Positions 10,791 to 19,468 are shown, numbered from the stretch's first letter. The stretch: DNA of 64,000 bases from Melaminivora sp034675505 (GCA_034675505.1 JAUCDD010000006.1:1-64000); one strand, 5' to 3'. Translations and numbers: made by a program. The notes: generated by a model not told the origin, from the letters alone.

Positions 10791-11323
10791 ATTGACCAGG
10801 TTGGTCTGCTCGCGCAGCGCTGCCTTGCCTGCCTGGTACATCGTGCCCTGCCCGAGGCCGAACAGATTGGCCAGCGCAATGCCCACCAGCGCCGCGATGC
10901 CGGTGGTGGCCAACAGCCAGAAGACGCCGCGCACCGCCACCTTGGAGAGGTACTCCTCGCCCGAATGGTCGAGCACCACCTTGACGATGGAGACGAACAC
11001 CAGCGGGATGACCAGCATGCGGATCAACGCGACGAAGCCGCGCCCGAACAGGCCGTACCAGGTGGCCGTTTCGCGCAGCGCGGTGCTGGCTCTGTGCATG
11101 CCCTCCAGCCATTGAAGCGACAGGCCGAGTGCCAGGCCCAGGCCGAGGGCGACCATCATGCGCAGGGCAAAAGCTCTTGCCGGCCTTTTTCAGTCGCACC
11201 AGCAACCAGAAGGCCAATAGCAGCAGCGCCACCCAGACCAGCGTCTGCCAGCGGGTGAGGACGAGGAAGTTTTCGAAGAAAGGGCCGGTGAAGAGTTGGC
11301 CGGGGCCGGACTGTGGGGTTCAT
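10790..11323 (-). pseudogene. L-cystine/dicarboxylate:cation symporter, 3' truncated
   Basis: This is a member of the DAACS (SLC1-like) inner-membrane symporters, closest by eye to TcyP/YhcL-type cystine transporters. Stitched frames read FENFLVLTRWQTLVWVALL, then LLVRLKKAGKSFALRMM, then GLFGRGFVALIRMLVIPLV and VFWLLATTGIAALVGIALAN. These are the first four or five transmembrane helices, with the conserved FVxLIRMLVIPLVFVSI stretch. It stops at TNLVNIL, where the family continues for about 250 more residues including the substrate-binding hairpins. Two small indels also occur (an extra C after the ATG, an extra T near 11,180). It is inactive as presented. Confidence 0.75.
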
Positions 11324-11620
11324 GCTGGGCCTTTGGATGTGGATGTGTTGGATACAGGATACAGGGGCAAGTGACGTCTCGGCGATAGCTTCGCACTACG
11401 CATCTTGCGACCGTCGTATGATACAAAGAGAAACGCCTCGCCTTCCGGGGGCACTGTTTTGGGGAACGTCTATTTACCGCCACTCTGCACTGGTGATTAT
11501 CCAGATTCGGGACGGGGCTCCTGGAAGTGCCACATCTCACAAACAAAGGCCATACCGGAAATTCTTATGACAGCCTAAAAGGAGAAAAATATTGCAGATG
11601 AGAGATACATAAAAGCGTTA

Positions 11621-11830
11621 TTGAAAATTAGCAAAATCAGATCGCGCATTTTTCAGCAACTGATTTCAATTAAATTGCAGCCAAGGAAACGGATAGCTAA
11701 AATAAAACATATTTCTGCAATTATCGTTCTAGGCGCCATTTTATATTCATCTGCTGGGCGTCTCGCAAACCTTGTCAATGGGCAATATTTAGGAAGCTAT
11801 ATACACCTCTTACGTTGTTCAAAAGTTTGA
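11621..11830 (+). CDS. Small hypothetical protein with one membrane segment
   Basis: This 69-residue frame begins MKISKIRSRIFQQLISIKLQ, very basic, and then has a hydrophobic stretch ISAIIVLGAILYSSAGRL. It ends LLRCSKV. An AG-rich site (AAAAGGAGAAAAA) lies about 45 bases upstream, too far to act as its ribosome-binding site. It resembles no family I know. It may be a fragment, because the neighbouring frame reads well just past its end. Confidence 0.25.
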   Translation: MKISKIRSRIFQQLISIKLQPRKRIAKIKHISAIIVLGAILYSSAGRLANLVNGQYLGSYIHLLRCSKV

Positions 11831-12117
11831 TCCTGATAGCAATCGAAACGCTGCTTATCAAAGCTCTAGGGAAGGTCTGCAAAACCCCTGAAATCCCACG
11901 CGAAGCCCTCGTAAGTAATTGATTTCATTGGGCAGAAATTTCAGAAAACGAAATTTTGCAGAGGTTCCCAAGTGGAGCACGATATAAACACGATATGGCC
12001 AATCCAACCGATAGAATTAGATATAGCACAGAGCCAGCTGCGAAAAGAAGAGATCAAGCGAACCTAAGCCCTAATCGTCAGCTTGATCAAGGATTATGGA
12101 AGCGCGGTGGCAGGATT

Positions 12118-12141
12118 TATAATAATAATAATAATAATAAA
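12118..12141. repeat. Trinucleotide microsatellite (ATA)7
   Basis: An uninterrupted run of seven ATA units lies in the AT-rich island. Such runs are rare in GC-rich betaproteobacterial DNA and fit recent acquisition or a non-coding remnant. Confidence 0.8.
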
Positions 12142-12335
12142 TTTTTAAACTTCTGTTAAAGATTTCTACTTTCAGCGGATCACCTACCCCACCCATTAGG
12201 TACAAATTCAATTTTGTCACATGGAATACATAATACACATCTCTAGGCTGATTCCTCGCGAGACTTCCAACAATGAACAACAGGATGATTTAACGCCTTA
12301 CATTAATGCCCTGCTGGAGGACTTGCGCTTAATCC

Positions 12336-12488
12336 ATGATGTTTCAAGCGTTCGAAATAGATGGCCATAACGTAAAAATCAGAACATCAAATAACGCAAA
12401 ATACGATGCTATTCACGGCAATATAAAAAATGTCCTAAAGAATTATTTTGAGTATCTTGGCCCATTTTTCCATGACACACCGAGGTGA
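12336..12488 (+). CDS. Hypothetical 50-residue protein, possibly a C-terminal fragment
   Basis: Two adjacent ATGs at 12,336 and 12,339 open a frame reading MMFQAFEIDGHNVKIRTSNN and ending YFEYLGPFFHDTPR before TGA. The sequence is well folded-looking (alternating hydrophobic and polar residues, aromatic-rich end), unlike a random frame. The stop lies five bases upstream of the next gene's ATG, suggesting translational coupling. Just upstream in another frame is INALLEDLRLIHDVSSVRN, so this may be the end of a longer protein broken by an indel. Family unknown. Confidence 0.4.
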   Translation: MMFQAFEIDGHNVKIRTSNNAKYDAIHGNIKNVLKNYFEYLGPFFHDTPR

Positions 12489-12493
12489 TCAAA

Positions 12494-13235
12494 ATGCCAA
12501 TGAGCGTAAATAAATACAAGAGGCTTTTTATCGTCTCTTTCATCCCGCTGATGGCGCTTAGCCTTCTCGTCTCCAAATTTGTGTTCAATCAAAGCGGAAT
12601 GAAGTACTCAAATGTAACATGCGCTCCGTTTACGCTGATTGGGCCTGAGGGATTCGAAAATTGTCGCCAAGTTGGGAAATCAGATGGAAACTTGTATAAA
12701 TATGTAAAAAGTCAACATCCTGCATGGTTTGAGCTTTTTCTTAGGTAATTTTGATACCGATGCGCCATATTATGACTACATATCCGCATCCACCAGAATC
12801 CTACTAGATACACAGATCATTAGAACACGCACCGACTTCCCTCACACAACTACATCCGCCTCTGTCATGGAATCCCTTCTTGGGCGTAGAGCTGCAATTA
12901 AGCTCGGAATTGAGCAGGGGGAAAGGTCATTCATTCAAGACGGCATGATAGTTCTATACTGCAAAAACCTCAATTTTGAAAGCAAAGAAGGAGAGTACAC
13001 ATCAAGCTGCTTTGGCGATAATTGGTCAGGTATAGTTACATACCAGGCAACCGGAAATTCGCGCGATCAGCTTGACAAATTACTGTCTTCTATTGAGAAA
13101 GTCAAGTCCCAAAGAAAAACTGAATACAACATTTTCAGAATAGTTATGTATCCAATTTTTGTTTATTTATTTATTCTTGTATCGCTAGTTGTTTTCACAG
13201 TATCCAAAGCTATTAGGTACGTAAAACGCGGGTAG
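12494..13235 (+). CDS. Hypothetical membrane-anchored protein split by one frameshift
   Basis: The ATG at 12,494 has a GAGG site eight bases upstream. The first frame gives an N-terminal membrane anchor (RLFIVSFIPLMALSLLVSKF) and stops at 12,748. The second frame (from 12,729) continues smoothly with FFLGNFDTDAPYYDYISAST, an ordered domain, and a C-terminal membrane helix (FRIVMYPIFVYLFILVSLVV) followed by a basic tail. Removing one T near 12,728-12,730 joins them into one protein of about 246 residues. The two ends would sit in the membrane and the middle outside. AT-rich codon use differs sharply from the flanks, so transfer is likely. An immunity-protein or surface role is possible but unsupported. 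Confidence 0.5.
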
Positions 13236-13361
13236 TTTCATATCGCATATTTTTCAATGCGCAAATCCGTTAAAACCGACGCCTTTTCGCAGCGCTGCTT
13301 AATTTAGGCTTTAAAGATTAAGGAAATGAAAAGGGATAGAATTGGGGTTTGGAATTGGTGG

Positions 13362-13382
13362 AATTGGGGTCAGATTCCAATT
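13362..13382 (+). repeat. GGGGTCAGATTCCAATT element, single copy
   Basis: This short imperfect palindrome (AATTGGGGTCAGA followed by TTCCAATT) has five relatives at 55,594-55,757. Here it supplies the last codons and stop of the converging MFS gene. Degenerate relatives (GAATTGGGGTTTGGAATTG) sit just before it at about 13,340-13,358. Confidence 0.8.
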
Positions 13383-14620
13383 TTTGTGCTCCAGCGCCAA
13401 GCCGACAGGGCATACAGCACCGCACCTAGCGCCAGCGCCCCCGCCGCCAAAGCCAGCGCGCGGGCGAAGCCGACCGTCTGGCCGCCGCTGGCCACCAGCG
13501 CGGCGGCCACAGGCGGCCCGACGATCTGCCCCAGCCCATACATCGCGGTGACCAGGCTGGCAAAACTATCAGCCGACGCCGGCCACAGGCGCCGCGCCTC
13601 CTGCAGGCCGAAGAACGTGATGGCGGTAAACGGCAACCCCAGCAGCACGCTGCCCAGCGCGAAGCCCGCCGGCGTCGGCCACCACAGACCGGCGGCGATG
13701 CCCAGCGCCTGCAGCACGTAGCAGCCCACCAGCAGCCAGCGCCTATCCCACGCGGCGCTGGCGCGTGAGCTGAGGGCCGCGCCCACGGCCACAGCCACGC
13801 CGAAAATCGGCCAAAACAGATCGGGCCACACCGACCCCGCCGGCAGCGCGCCGCGCGCGATCACAGGCAAGAAGGTCGCCGTGACGATGTAGCCCAGGCC
13901 GGCCAGCCCGTAGGCCAGCGCGTGCAGCGCCCGCGCCAGGGCGCTGGCCGCTGCGGGTGCGGGCGCACGCGCCGCCGCGCCGTGCCCGGCCCGCCCCGGC
14001 GCCGCCGCCGGGCCTTGCAACACCGGCCAGACCAGCACGCACAGCAGCACCGCCAGCACGCCGAACGCCGCCCAGCCCGCCGCCGCGCGCCAGTGCGCGG
14101 CCACCATGGCGCTGGTCATGAAGCCGGTCAGCGCGATGCCTACGCCGGGGCCGCAGAAGATCAGCGCACCCAGCGCCGGCCGGCCCAGCAGCGTGAGGCG
14201 CACCATGCACCACGACGCCACGTTCAGCAGCACGAACGCGCTGCCCACGCCGGCGGCAAAACGCAACGTAGGCCACGCGCCGGGCAGCGGCAGCGCCATG
14301 GCCAGCGTCAGCAGCACCGTGGCGACCAGCCCGGCGCGCGCCAGCCGCGCCGGGTGCCAACGCGCGTACCAGCCGGCGGCCACCCAGGGCAGCGCCATGC
14401 AGGCCAGCGCGCCGAGCAAATAGCCGATGTAGTTGGCCGTGGCCAGCCAGCTGCCCTGGCCGAGCGTCACCACGCCGTCGGCCAGCATCATGGGCAGCAG
14501 GGGCGTGAAGGCGAAGCGCCCCACGCCCATGGCGACGGCCAGCGACAGCAGCCCGGCCAGCACCACGGCGCGGGGCTGGTCGCGCAGCGCGGGGCGGACA
14601 GATTCGATTGCGCTACTCAT
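13370..14620 (-). CDS. YbfB/YjiJ family MFS transporter
   Basis: This is a 416-residue inner-membrane protein of the major facilitator superfamily, with about twelve hydrophobic segments. The N-terminus LAVAMGVGRFAFTPLLPMM is the hallmark of the YbfB/YjiJ group (GxGRFxYTPxLP). The substrate is unknown. The last residues (WSTKIGI) are encoded by the GGGGTCAGATTCCAATT element rather than by family sequence, so the original C-terminus has been replaced or trimmed. It is divergent from the nitronate monooxygenase gene, with 185 bases between the two starts. Confidence 0.85.
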   Translation of the reverse strand: MSSAIESVRPALRDQPRAVVLAGLLSLAVAMGVGRFAFTPLLPMMLADGVVTLGQGSWLATANYIGYLLGALACMALPWVAAGWYARWHPARLARAGLVATVLLTLAMALPLPGAWPTLRFAAGVGSAFVLLNVASWCMVRLTLLGRPALGALIFCGPGVGIALTGFMTSAMVAAHWRAAAGWAAFGVLAVLLCVLVWPVLQGPAAAPGRAGHGAAARAPAPAAASALARALHALAYGLAGLGYIVTATFLPVIARGALPAGSVWPDLFWPIFGVAVAVGAALSSRASAAWDRRWLLVGCYVLQALGIAAGLWWPTPAGFALGSVLLGLPFTAITFFGLQEARRLWPASADSFASLVTAMYGLGQIVGPPVAAALVASGGQTVGFARALALAAGALALGAVLYALSAWRWSTKIGI

Positions 14621-14805
14621 ACGGTTCCGAGATGGTTTTTCTGATCGATCATCCTATGCGCAGATACGTCGCCGGGGCCTGGCCGCGTCCTGCACTGCCG
14701 GCACCGACTGGCCACGCTGCGGGCGGCGCTGCACGGCGACCGATCCGCAGGGCGCGGCAGGTCGACCACTCGTCCCACCACCCTTTTGACCACCCCTGAC
14801 GCCCC

Positions 14806-15879
14806 ATGACCTCCACCGCCGCCCTGCTCGAACGCCTGCAGATCGACCTGCCCATCATCCAGGGCCCCATGACCGGCTCGGACACGCCGCAGCTGGCGGC
14901 TGCCGTCTGCGCCGCCGGCGGCCTGGGCATGCTGGGCTGCGGCATGCGCTCGCCGGCGGCCATGGCCGAGGCGGCAGCGGCCGTGCGCGCGGCGACGGAT
15001 CGGCCGTTCGGCATGAACCTGTTCGTGCTGCAGGCGCCTTCGCCCGACCCGGCCCTGGTGCGCGCGGCGATGGAGCGCATGGCGCCGCTGCATGCCGAGC
15101 TGGGGCTGCCGCCGCCCGCAGCCCCGGCGCGCTGGTGCGAGGATTTCGACGCCCAGTTCGAGGCGCTGATCGCCGCCCGCCCGGCGGTGGCCAGCTTCAC
15201 CTTCGGCATCCTGAGCCGTGCGCAGGTGCGGCGCGTCCAGGACGAGGCGGGCAGCTTCGTCATCGGCACGGCGACCACCATGGCTGAAGCACGCGCGTGG
15301 CAGGACGTGGGCGCCGATGCCGTGTGCGCCAGCGGCATGGAGGCCGGCGGGCACCGCGGCAGCTTCCTGGACCTGTCCTGCGCCAGCCAGATCGGCACGC
15401 TGGCGCTGGTGCCGGCCTGCGTGGATGCGCTCGCTATTCCCGTGATCGCGGCGGGCGGCATCATGGACGGGCGCGGCATCGCCGCCGCGCAGGCGCTGGG
15501 CGCGGCGGCAGCGCAACTGGGCACGGCCTTCCTGGCCTGCCCCGAGTCGGCCATCGTGCCCGCGCAGCGCGCCGCCATGGCCGCCGCGCAGGCCACCGAC
15601 ACGCGCATCACCCGCGTGTTCTCGGGCCGCCCGGCGCGCGGCATCGTCAACGCCATGATGGAGCGCCTGGCGCCCGAGGAGGCGGACATCCCGCCCTACC
15701 CCATCCAGAACGCCCTGGCCGGCCCGGTGCGCCGCGCCGCCGCCGCCCAGGGACGCAGCGACCACCTGGCGCTGTGGGCCGGCCAGGGCGTGGCGCTGGC
15801 ACGCGTACTGCCCGCCGCCGAGCTGGTCGGCGTACTGACGCACGAGTGGCGCGAAGCGCTCAAGAAACTATCAATTTGA
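14806..15879 (+). CDS. Nitronate monooxygenase (2-nitropropane dioxygenase family)
   Basis: A 357-residue FMN-dependent TIM-barrel enzyme that oxidises alkyl nitronates such as propionate 3-nitronate. The start LPIIQGPMTGSDTPQLAAAV and the glycine-rich AAGGLGMLGCGM are the usual first FMN-binding strands. ASGMEAGGHRGSF carries the catalytic-type His in EAGGHRG. VIAAGGIMDGRGIAAAQALG and AAQLGTAFLACPES form the phosphate-binding part. The final residues (KKLSI) and the stop come from a dispersed repeat that starts at 15,868. It may detoxify nitro compounds, alone or with the divergent exporter. Confidence 0.9.
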   Translation: MTSTAALLERLQIDLPIIQGPMTGSDTPQLAAAVCAAGGLGMLGCGMRSPAAMAEAAAAVRAATDRPFGMNLFVLQAPSPDPALVRAAMERMAPLHAELGLPPPAAPARWCEDFDAQFEALIAARPAVASFTFGILSRAQVRRVQDEAGSFVIGTATTMAEARAWQDVGADAVCASGMEAGGHRGSFLDLSCASQIGTLALVPACVDALAIPVIAAGGIMDGRGIAAAQALGAAAAQLGTAFLACPESAIVPAQRAAMAAAQATDTRITRVFSGRPARGIVNAMMERLAPEEADIPPYPIQNALAGPVRRAAAAQGRSDHLALWAGQGVALARVLPAAELVGVLTHEWREALKKLSI

Positions 15880-15930
15880 TAGCTATATGCCAGCCAGGGG
15901 CGCCGGCTTGCGGCCAATTTGACTTAAAAA
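15868..15930 (+). repeat. Comamonadaceae dispersed repeat, family A (ATAGC type)
   Basis: It begins CTATCAATTTGATAGCTATA and ends GCCGGCTTGCGGCCAATTTG plus an A-run. It shares the layout CTATCAAA..ATAGC, then GCCGGC, then TTG-A-run with ten other copies in the window. It encodes the last codons of the nitronate monooxygenase. Confidence 0.8.
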
Positions 15931-15954
15931 GGCGCGCAAGCCACAAAACTGGCG

Positions 15955-16078
15955 CGCCCCAGGCCCGCAGGCGCCGTGGATCCGGCTGTGCCGGTGCAGT
16001 GGCGCCGTCCCCCTTCCCAGCGCGCTGCAAGCGCGCGCCAGAGAGGCGGCGAGCCGCGCAGCGGCGCAGGGGGTTGTC
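15955..16078 (+). repeat. Dispersed GC-rich repeat, family B
   Basis: The segment containing GGCGCCGTGGATCCGGCTGT and CCCCCTTCCCAGCGCGCTGC has several nested inverted repeats. It resembles interspersed intergenic repeats I know from Acidovorax-like genomes. It lies downstream of two converging genes and could also act as a transcription stop. Confidence 0.5.
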
Positions 16079-16079
16079 G

Positions 16080-17055
16080 CTAGCCCTTCCAGGGCAGCTC
16101 GCGCGCCGGCCCCTGGATCATGGGCGGCCGCGCGTTCAGCGTCTCGCCGGCCAGCACGCGTTCGTACATGCGCAGATAACCGTCCGCCATGCGCTGCACG
16201 CCGAAGTGCTCCAGCGCGTGCGCGTGGCAGGCGCGCGCGTCGAAGGCGTTGGCGCGCACAGCCTGAGCCAGCGCGGTGGCGTTGTCCGCCAGCACGCCGC
16301 AGCCCTCGGGCACCAGCTCGGGCAGCGCGCCGTAGGGCGTGGCGAACACCGGGCAGCCGAAGTACAGGCTCTCGATCACCGCCAGGCCGAAGGGCTCGTG
16401 CCAGCGCACCGGAAAGATCAGCCCGCGCGAGGCGTTCAGCAGGCCGGTCTTTTGCGCGCCGCCGACCATGCCGTGAAAGTGGATGCGGCGCGAGAAGGTG
16501 TAGCGAAAGCCGCGCTTCCAGTTCAGCCGCTCGCCGCCCAGCACGTCCAGCTCGACCCCGGCGCGCAGCGCCACGCGGATGGCGCCGCGCACGTTCTTCA
16601 CGCCCCAGGCGGCCTTGCCCAGGAAGTGGTAGTGCGGGCGCGGGCGCTCGAAATCCACCGGCCCGTAGCTGCTCCAGTCCAGGCCGTTATAGACGTACTC
16701 GCGCGAGCCATATCGCGCCGCGTGGTCGCGCGACAGGAACACCGTGTTGCGCGGCAGCGGCTTGGGCTTGCGGGCGTTGCCGTGCTCGGTGACCAGGTAG
16801 GGGCGGGACAGCTCCGCAGCGCGGGTTGAACTGGAAGTGGGCGACGTCCACATCCTGCGGGATCTGCGGCTCCCAAGGGTCGTCCGGGCGTATGGGCAGC
16901 ACGCTGGCGAAGTCGCAGCGCGAGCCTTCGGGCACCAGGTAGCTCACGCGGTGGCCGCGGCGCACCAGTTCGGCGCCCAGGTCCCAGATGACGCGCTCGG
17001 TGCCGCCATAGGCATACACCGGGATGGGCGAGTTGTTGATCAGCAGCACATGCAT
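16080..17055 (-). CDS. Glycosyltransferase family 4, one frameshift
   Basis: The start at 17,055 gives MHVLLINNSPIPVYAYGGTE, a GT-B fold with the glycine-rich acceptor loop (AYGGTERVIWDLGAEL). The frame is lost near 16,820 and resumes with LSRPYLVTEHGNARKPKPLP, YNGLDWSSYG, and the donor-binding end WHEPFGLAVIESLYFGCPVF (the E-x7-E region). Repairing one base would give about 325 residues. It probably adds a sugar to lipopolysaccharide core or O-antigen, given the ligase and GT2 genes upstream on the same strand. The frameshift lies in otherwise well-conserved sequence and may be an error. Confidence 0.8.
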
Positions 17056-17065
17056 GACGCGGCCC

Positions 17066-18394
17066 TCACGAGGATGCCCCGGCGCCCCGGCTGGCCAGAC
17101 GCTGGTGCAGCGCCGCCAGTACCAGCGGGCACATGAACAGGTAGAACAGGTTGCCGCTGTTGTGCGCCAGGAAGACCTGCGTCAGCCCGAAGGCGGCGTA
17201 GGACAGGGGCAGCATCACGCCCACCAGGCACAGGGCCAGCGCCGGGCGGTCCAGCGCGCCCCGGGCGTCGCGGATGCGCGCCGGCGTCGGCCACAAGAGC
17301 AGCAGCGGCACGCCATAGAACAGCGCCAGCAACAGCACGCCGGCCGCGCCGTGCTTGGCCCACAGGTCCAGCGCCTCGTTGTGCGCGTGGCCGAATTCCA
17401 GCACCACCGGCGGCGCCTCGCCGGCCGCCACGCGCCGGGCCTTCTCCGCCTCGTAGCCGGCCCGGCCCCAGCCGGCCAGGGGCTTGTCCAGGCCCATTTG
17501 CCAGGCCAGGTGCCAATGCGCCAGGCGGTGGCCGACGGAGGTGTCGCCGGCGCCGCTGTCCAGGTAGCCCTGGGCCTCGTGCTGCGCCAGCTCGACGCGC
17601 TGCTGCAGCGCCGGCACCTGCGACAGCAGCGCGCCGGCGGCCACCAGCACGCCCAGCCCCAGCCAGGCGCGCCACTGGCCGGTGGCGCGCGCCAGCAGCG
17701 CCACGCCCATGGGCGCCACCAGGGCCAGCCCCAGCCAGCCGCCGCGCGCCTGCGACAGGCCGCAGCCCACCAGCGCCAGCACCGCCCCCGCCGCCAGCAG
17801 CGCGCGCTGCCAATGCGCCAGCCGGCGCCACAGCACGGCCAGCAGCAACATCCCCTGCAGCGCCAGCAGCGCCGCCAGGTCGCCGTACTGGATGGCGTTG
17901 GTGAACCCGCTGGCGCGCGGCAGGCCCTGCACCAGCGTCTGGTACAGGCCTACGCCGCCTGCGCCGATGCCGCCTGCCGCAATGCCGGCCGCCAGCCAGG
18001 GCAGGCGCGGCGGGCAGGCCATGAGGAAGAACACGCAGGGCAGCGCCAGCAGGTATTTGGACGGCCGGTCCAGGCTGCCCCAGCCGGGCCCGGCGCTCTC
18101 GTCGGCCAGCCACAGCAGCGCCATGGCGGCGAACAGCGCCGCCAGCGCCCAGCCGGCGCGCGTCGGCGGCTGGCGCAGCCAGCGCGGGCTGCTCGCCAGC
18201 GCCGCCACCAGGAGCAGCACCGCGCCATACGAATAGCCCGAGGGCAGCGCCAGCGACAGGCCGGGCACCATGAAGGCGCCGACGCACGCCCAGCGCTGCC
18301 AGTGCGCCAGGCCGGCGCCTGCCGGGGCGCCCGCGGCGCGCGGGGGCAGCGCAGCGTGCTGCGGCTGCTGTTGTTGTTGCTGCTGCTGCTGCAT
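17066..18394 (-). CDS. waaL: O-antigen ligase (WaaL family)
   Basis: A 442-residue polytopic membrane protein with about eleven hydrophobic segments and the Wzy_C/WaaL periplasmic loop. That loop has GHRLAHWHLAWQMGLDKPLA and GWGRAGYEAEKARR, then FGHAHNEALDLWAKHGAAGV; the HxHNE motif contains the conserved catalytic-type His. WaaL joins O-antigen to lipid A-core in the periplasm. The ATG overlaps the upstream GT2 stop (TGATG at 18,392-18,396), so the two are translationally coupled. The protein opens with MQ9PQ, coded by CAG/CAA triplets, an unusual polyglutamine start. A Wzy polymerase is the alternative reading. Confidence 0.8.
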   Translation of the reverse strand: MQQQQQQQQQPQHAALPPRAAGAPAGAGLAHWQRWACVGAFMVPGLSLALPSGYSYGAVLLLVAALASSPRWLRQPPTRAGWALAALFAAMALLWLADESAGPGWGSLDRPSKYLLALPCVFFLMACPPRLPWLAAGIAAGGIGAGGVGLYQTLVQGLPRASGFTNAIQYGDLAALLALQGMLLLAVLWRRLAHWQRALLAAGAVLALVGCGLSQARGGWLGLALVAPMGVALLARATGQWRAWLGLGVLVAAGALLSQVPALQQRVELAQHEAQGYLDSGAGDTSVGHRLAHWHLAWQMGLDKPLAGWGRAGYEAEKARRVAAGEAPPVVLEFGHAHNEALDLWAKHGAAGVLLLALFYGVPLLLLWPTPARIRDARGALDRPALALCLVGVMLPLSYAAFGLTQVFLAHNSGNLFYLFMCPLVLAALHQRLASRGAGASS

Positions 18395-19179
18395 CAGCGG
18401 ATCACCCGCTCGGTCAGGCTGCCACGGTCGTAGTGCAGCGCCGCGTAGCGGAAGAACCCTTCCAGCGCCACGAACAGGCAATAAAGGAACCCCGCGCCGC
18501 CGCACAGGAAGCCCAGCTGCAGCACGTACAGCCGCACGAACATGGAGGTGCCCGAGGCCAGGCCGCGCAGCACGCCGCCGCGCTGGCCGCGCTCGCTTCG
18601 CTTGGCCGCGCCCAGCATCACGTACTGGGTGAGCTTTTGCAGGCTGCCGCGCACCGTGCTGCGCGAGTAGTGCAGCAGCCGCGCGCGCAGGTGGTGGCGC
18701 GCGGGGGCCGTGCCGTCGGGCAGGGCCAGCAGCTGCGCCTGCTCGTGCACGGCGCCGGAAAAGCCGTGCACCAGGCGGCGCACGAACAGCCGCTCGATGC
18801 GCGTCTGCGCGCGGAACCAGCGCAGCTCGCGCCCGAAGGCCACCATGCGCCAGCGGATGGTCCACACGCCCGGCTGGGCGGCGCGCACGGTGGCGCGCAG
18901 CTCGTCCGCCAGCGCCGGGGTGATGACCTCGTCGGCATCCAGGAAGAACACGTAGTCGCCGCGCGCGTGCTCCAGCAGCCGGTTGCGCTGCACGGCAAAG
19001 CCCTGCCAGTCGGGGTGGCTGTGCACCTCGGCGCCCAGGCCGCGCGCGATGGCCACGGTGTCGTCGTCGCTGCCGCTGTCCACCACCAGCAGCTGGTCGG
19101 CAAAGGCGGCGCTGGCCAGGCACTCGGCGATGCGCTGCGCCTCGTTGTAGGTCAGCACGGCCACCGTGAGCGTGGGCAC
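18394..19179 (-). CDS. Glycosyltransferase family 2 (WaaE/KdtX-like)
   Basis: About 261 residues with a GT-A fold: TLTVAVLTYNEAQRIAECLA at the start, LLVVDSGSDDDTVAIARGLG, and the metal-binding DYVFFLDADEVITP (DAD). The C-terminal third has a membrane-associated stretch (LQLGFLCGGAGFLYCLFVAL). This is typical of lipopolysaccharide core beta-1,4-glucosyltransferases. An upstream ATG at 19,227 would add 16 residues, but a terminator hairpin (19,187-19,212) lies inside that extension. I therefore prefer the GTG at 19,179, exactly where homology begins. Neither start has a clear ribosome-binding site. Confidence 0.8.
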   Translation of the reverse strand: MPTLTVAVLTYNEAQRIAECLASAAFADQLLVVDSGSDDDTVAIARGLGAEVHSHPDWQGFAVQRNRLLEHARGDYVFFLDADEVITPALADELRATVRAAQPGVWTIRWRMVAFGRELRWFRAQTRIERLFVRRLVHGFSGAVHEQAQLLALPDGTAPARHHLRARLLHYSRSTVRGSLQKLTQYVMLGAAKRSERGQRGGVLRGLASGTSMFVRLYVLQLGFLCGGAGFLYCLFVALEGFFRYAALHYDRGSLTERVIR

Positions 19180-19186
19180 GGCGGAT

Positions 19187-19212
19187 GAAAAAAGCGGCGC
19201 GCAGGCGCCGCT
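19187..19212 (-). terminator. Rho-independent terminator after the ilvE operon
   Basis: Perfect 8-bp stem AGCGGCGC (19,193-19,200) and GCGCCGCT (19,205-19,212) with loop GCAG, followed on the minus strand by six T. It sits just after the zinc-ribbon gene and ends at the start of the GT2 gene. Confidence 0.85.
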
Positions 19213-19240
19213 TGCGGCTGGCGACATGGGCAGGCGCGGG

Positions 19241-19450
19241 TCAGTGCCCGCCGGCCACCGTTTCGCCGGCCTTCAGGCGGTACACCGTGCCGCAGTAGGG
19301 GCACTTGGCCTCGCCGGTGTGCGCCACTTCCAGGTAGATGCGCGGGTGGGTGTTCCACAGCCGCATGTCTGCCTGGGGGTTGGGGCAGTACACGCCATTG
19401 CCGCGCAGCAGGTCGCGCGCCAGCAGTTCAACGACAGCTTCTTGGGTCAT
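19241..19450 (-). CDS. Zinc-finger (zf-CHCC) domain protein
   Basis: A 69-residue protein. The C-terminal half has the zf-CHCC pattern: a Cys and His in the first part (VYCPNPQADMRLWNTHPRIY) and a CPYCGTVYRL ribbon. These small proteins resemble the mitochondrial complex I subunit NDUFS6 zinc domain, and their bacterial role is not settled. The gene follows ilvE with an 18-base gap and is followed by a terminator, so it is the last gene of that transcript. This order (ilvE, zf-CHCC, lipopolysaccharide genes) is familiar in Burkholderiales. Confidence 0.85.
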   Translation of the reverse strand: MTQEAVVELLARDLLRGNGVYCPNPQADMRLWNTHPRIYLEVAHTGEAKCPYCGTVYRLKAGETVAGGH

Positions 19451-19468
19451 GCGCTGCTTTCTCTTTTC

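Larger units (their letters stand above)
11324..12335. other. Gene-poor stretch entering an AT-rich island
   Basis: From 11,324 to about 11,560 the DNA has normal composition and probably holds the promoter of the minus-strand symporter. From about 11,560 to 13,330 it is far more AT-rich than the flanks. Short coherent phrases appear in different frames (for example YVVQKFDPDSNRNAAYQSS near 11,800-11,870 and VEHDINTIWPIQPIELDIAQ near 11,970). They suggest the broken remains of an acquired gene. No complete gene can be supported here. Confidence 0.5.

Noticed and set aside
10485..11159. A real fusion of symporter and ClpB coiled coil
   Set aside because: The frame is open by chance across the join. 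Both partners are truncated mid-domain and come from different taxa.
12118..12141. A gene covering the ATA microsatellite (run of Ile or Asn)
   Set aside because: Neither strand gives a conserved protein around it; the frames are short and unsupported.
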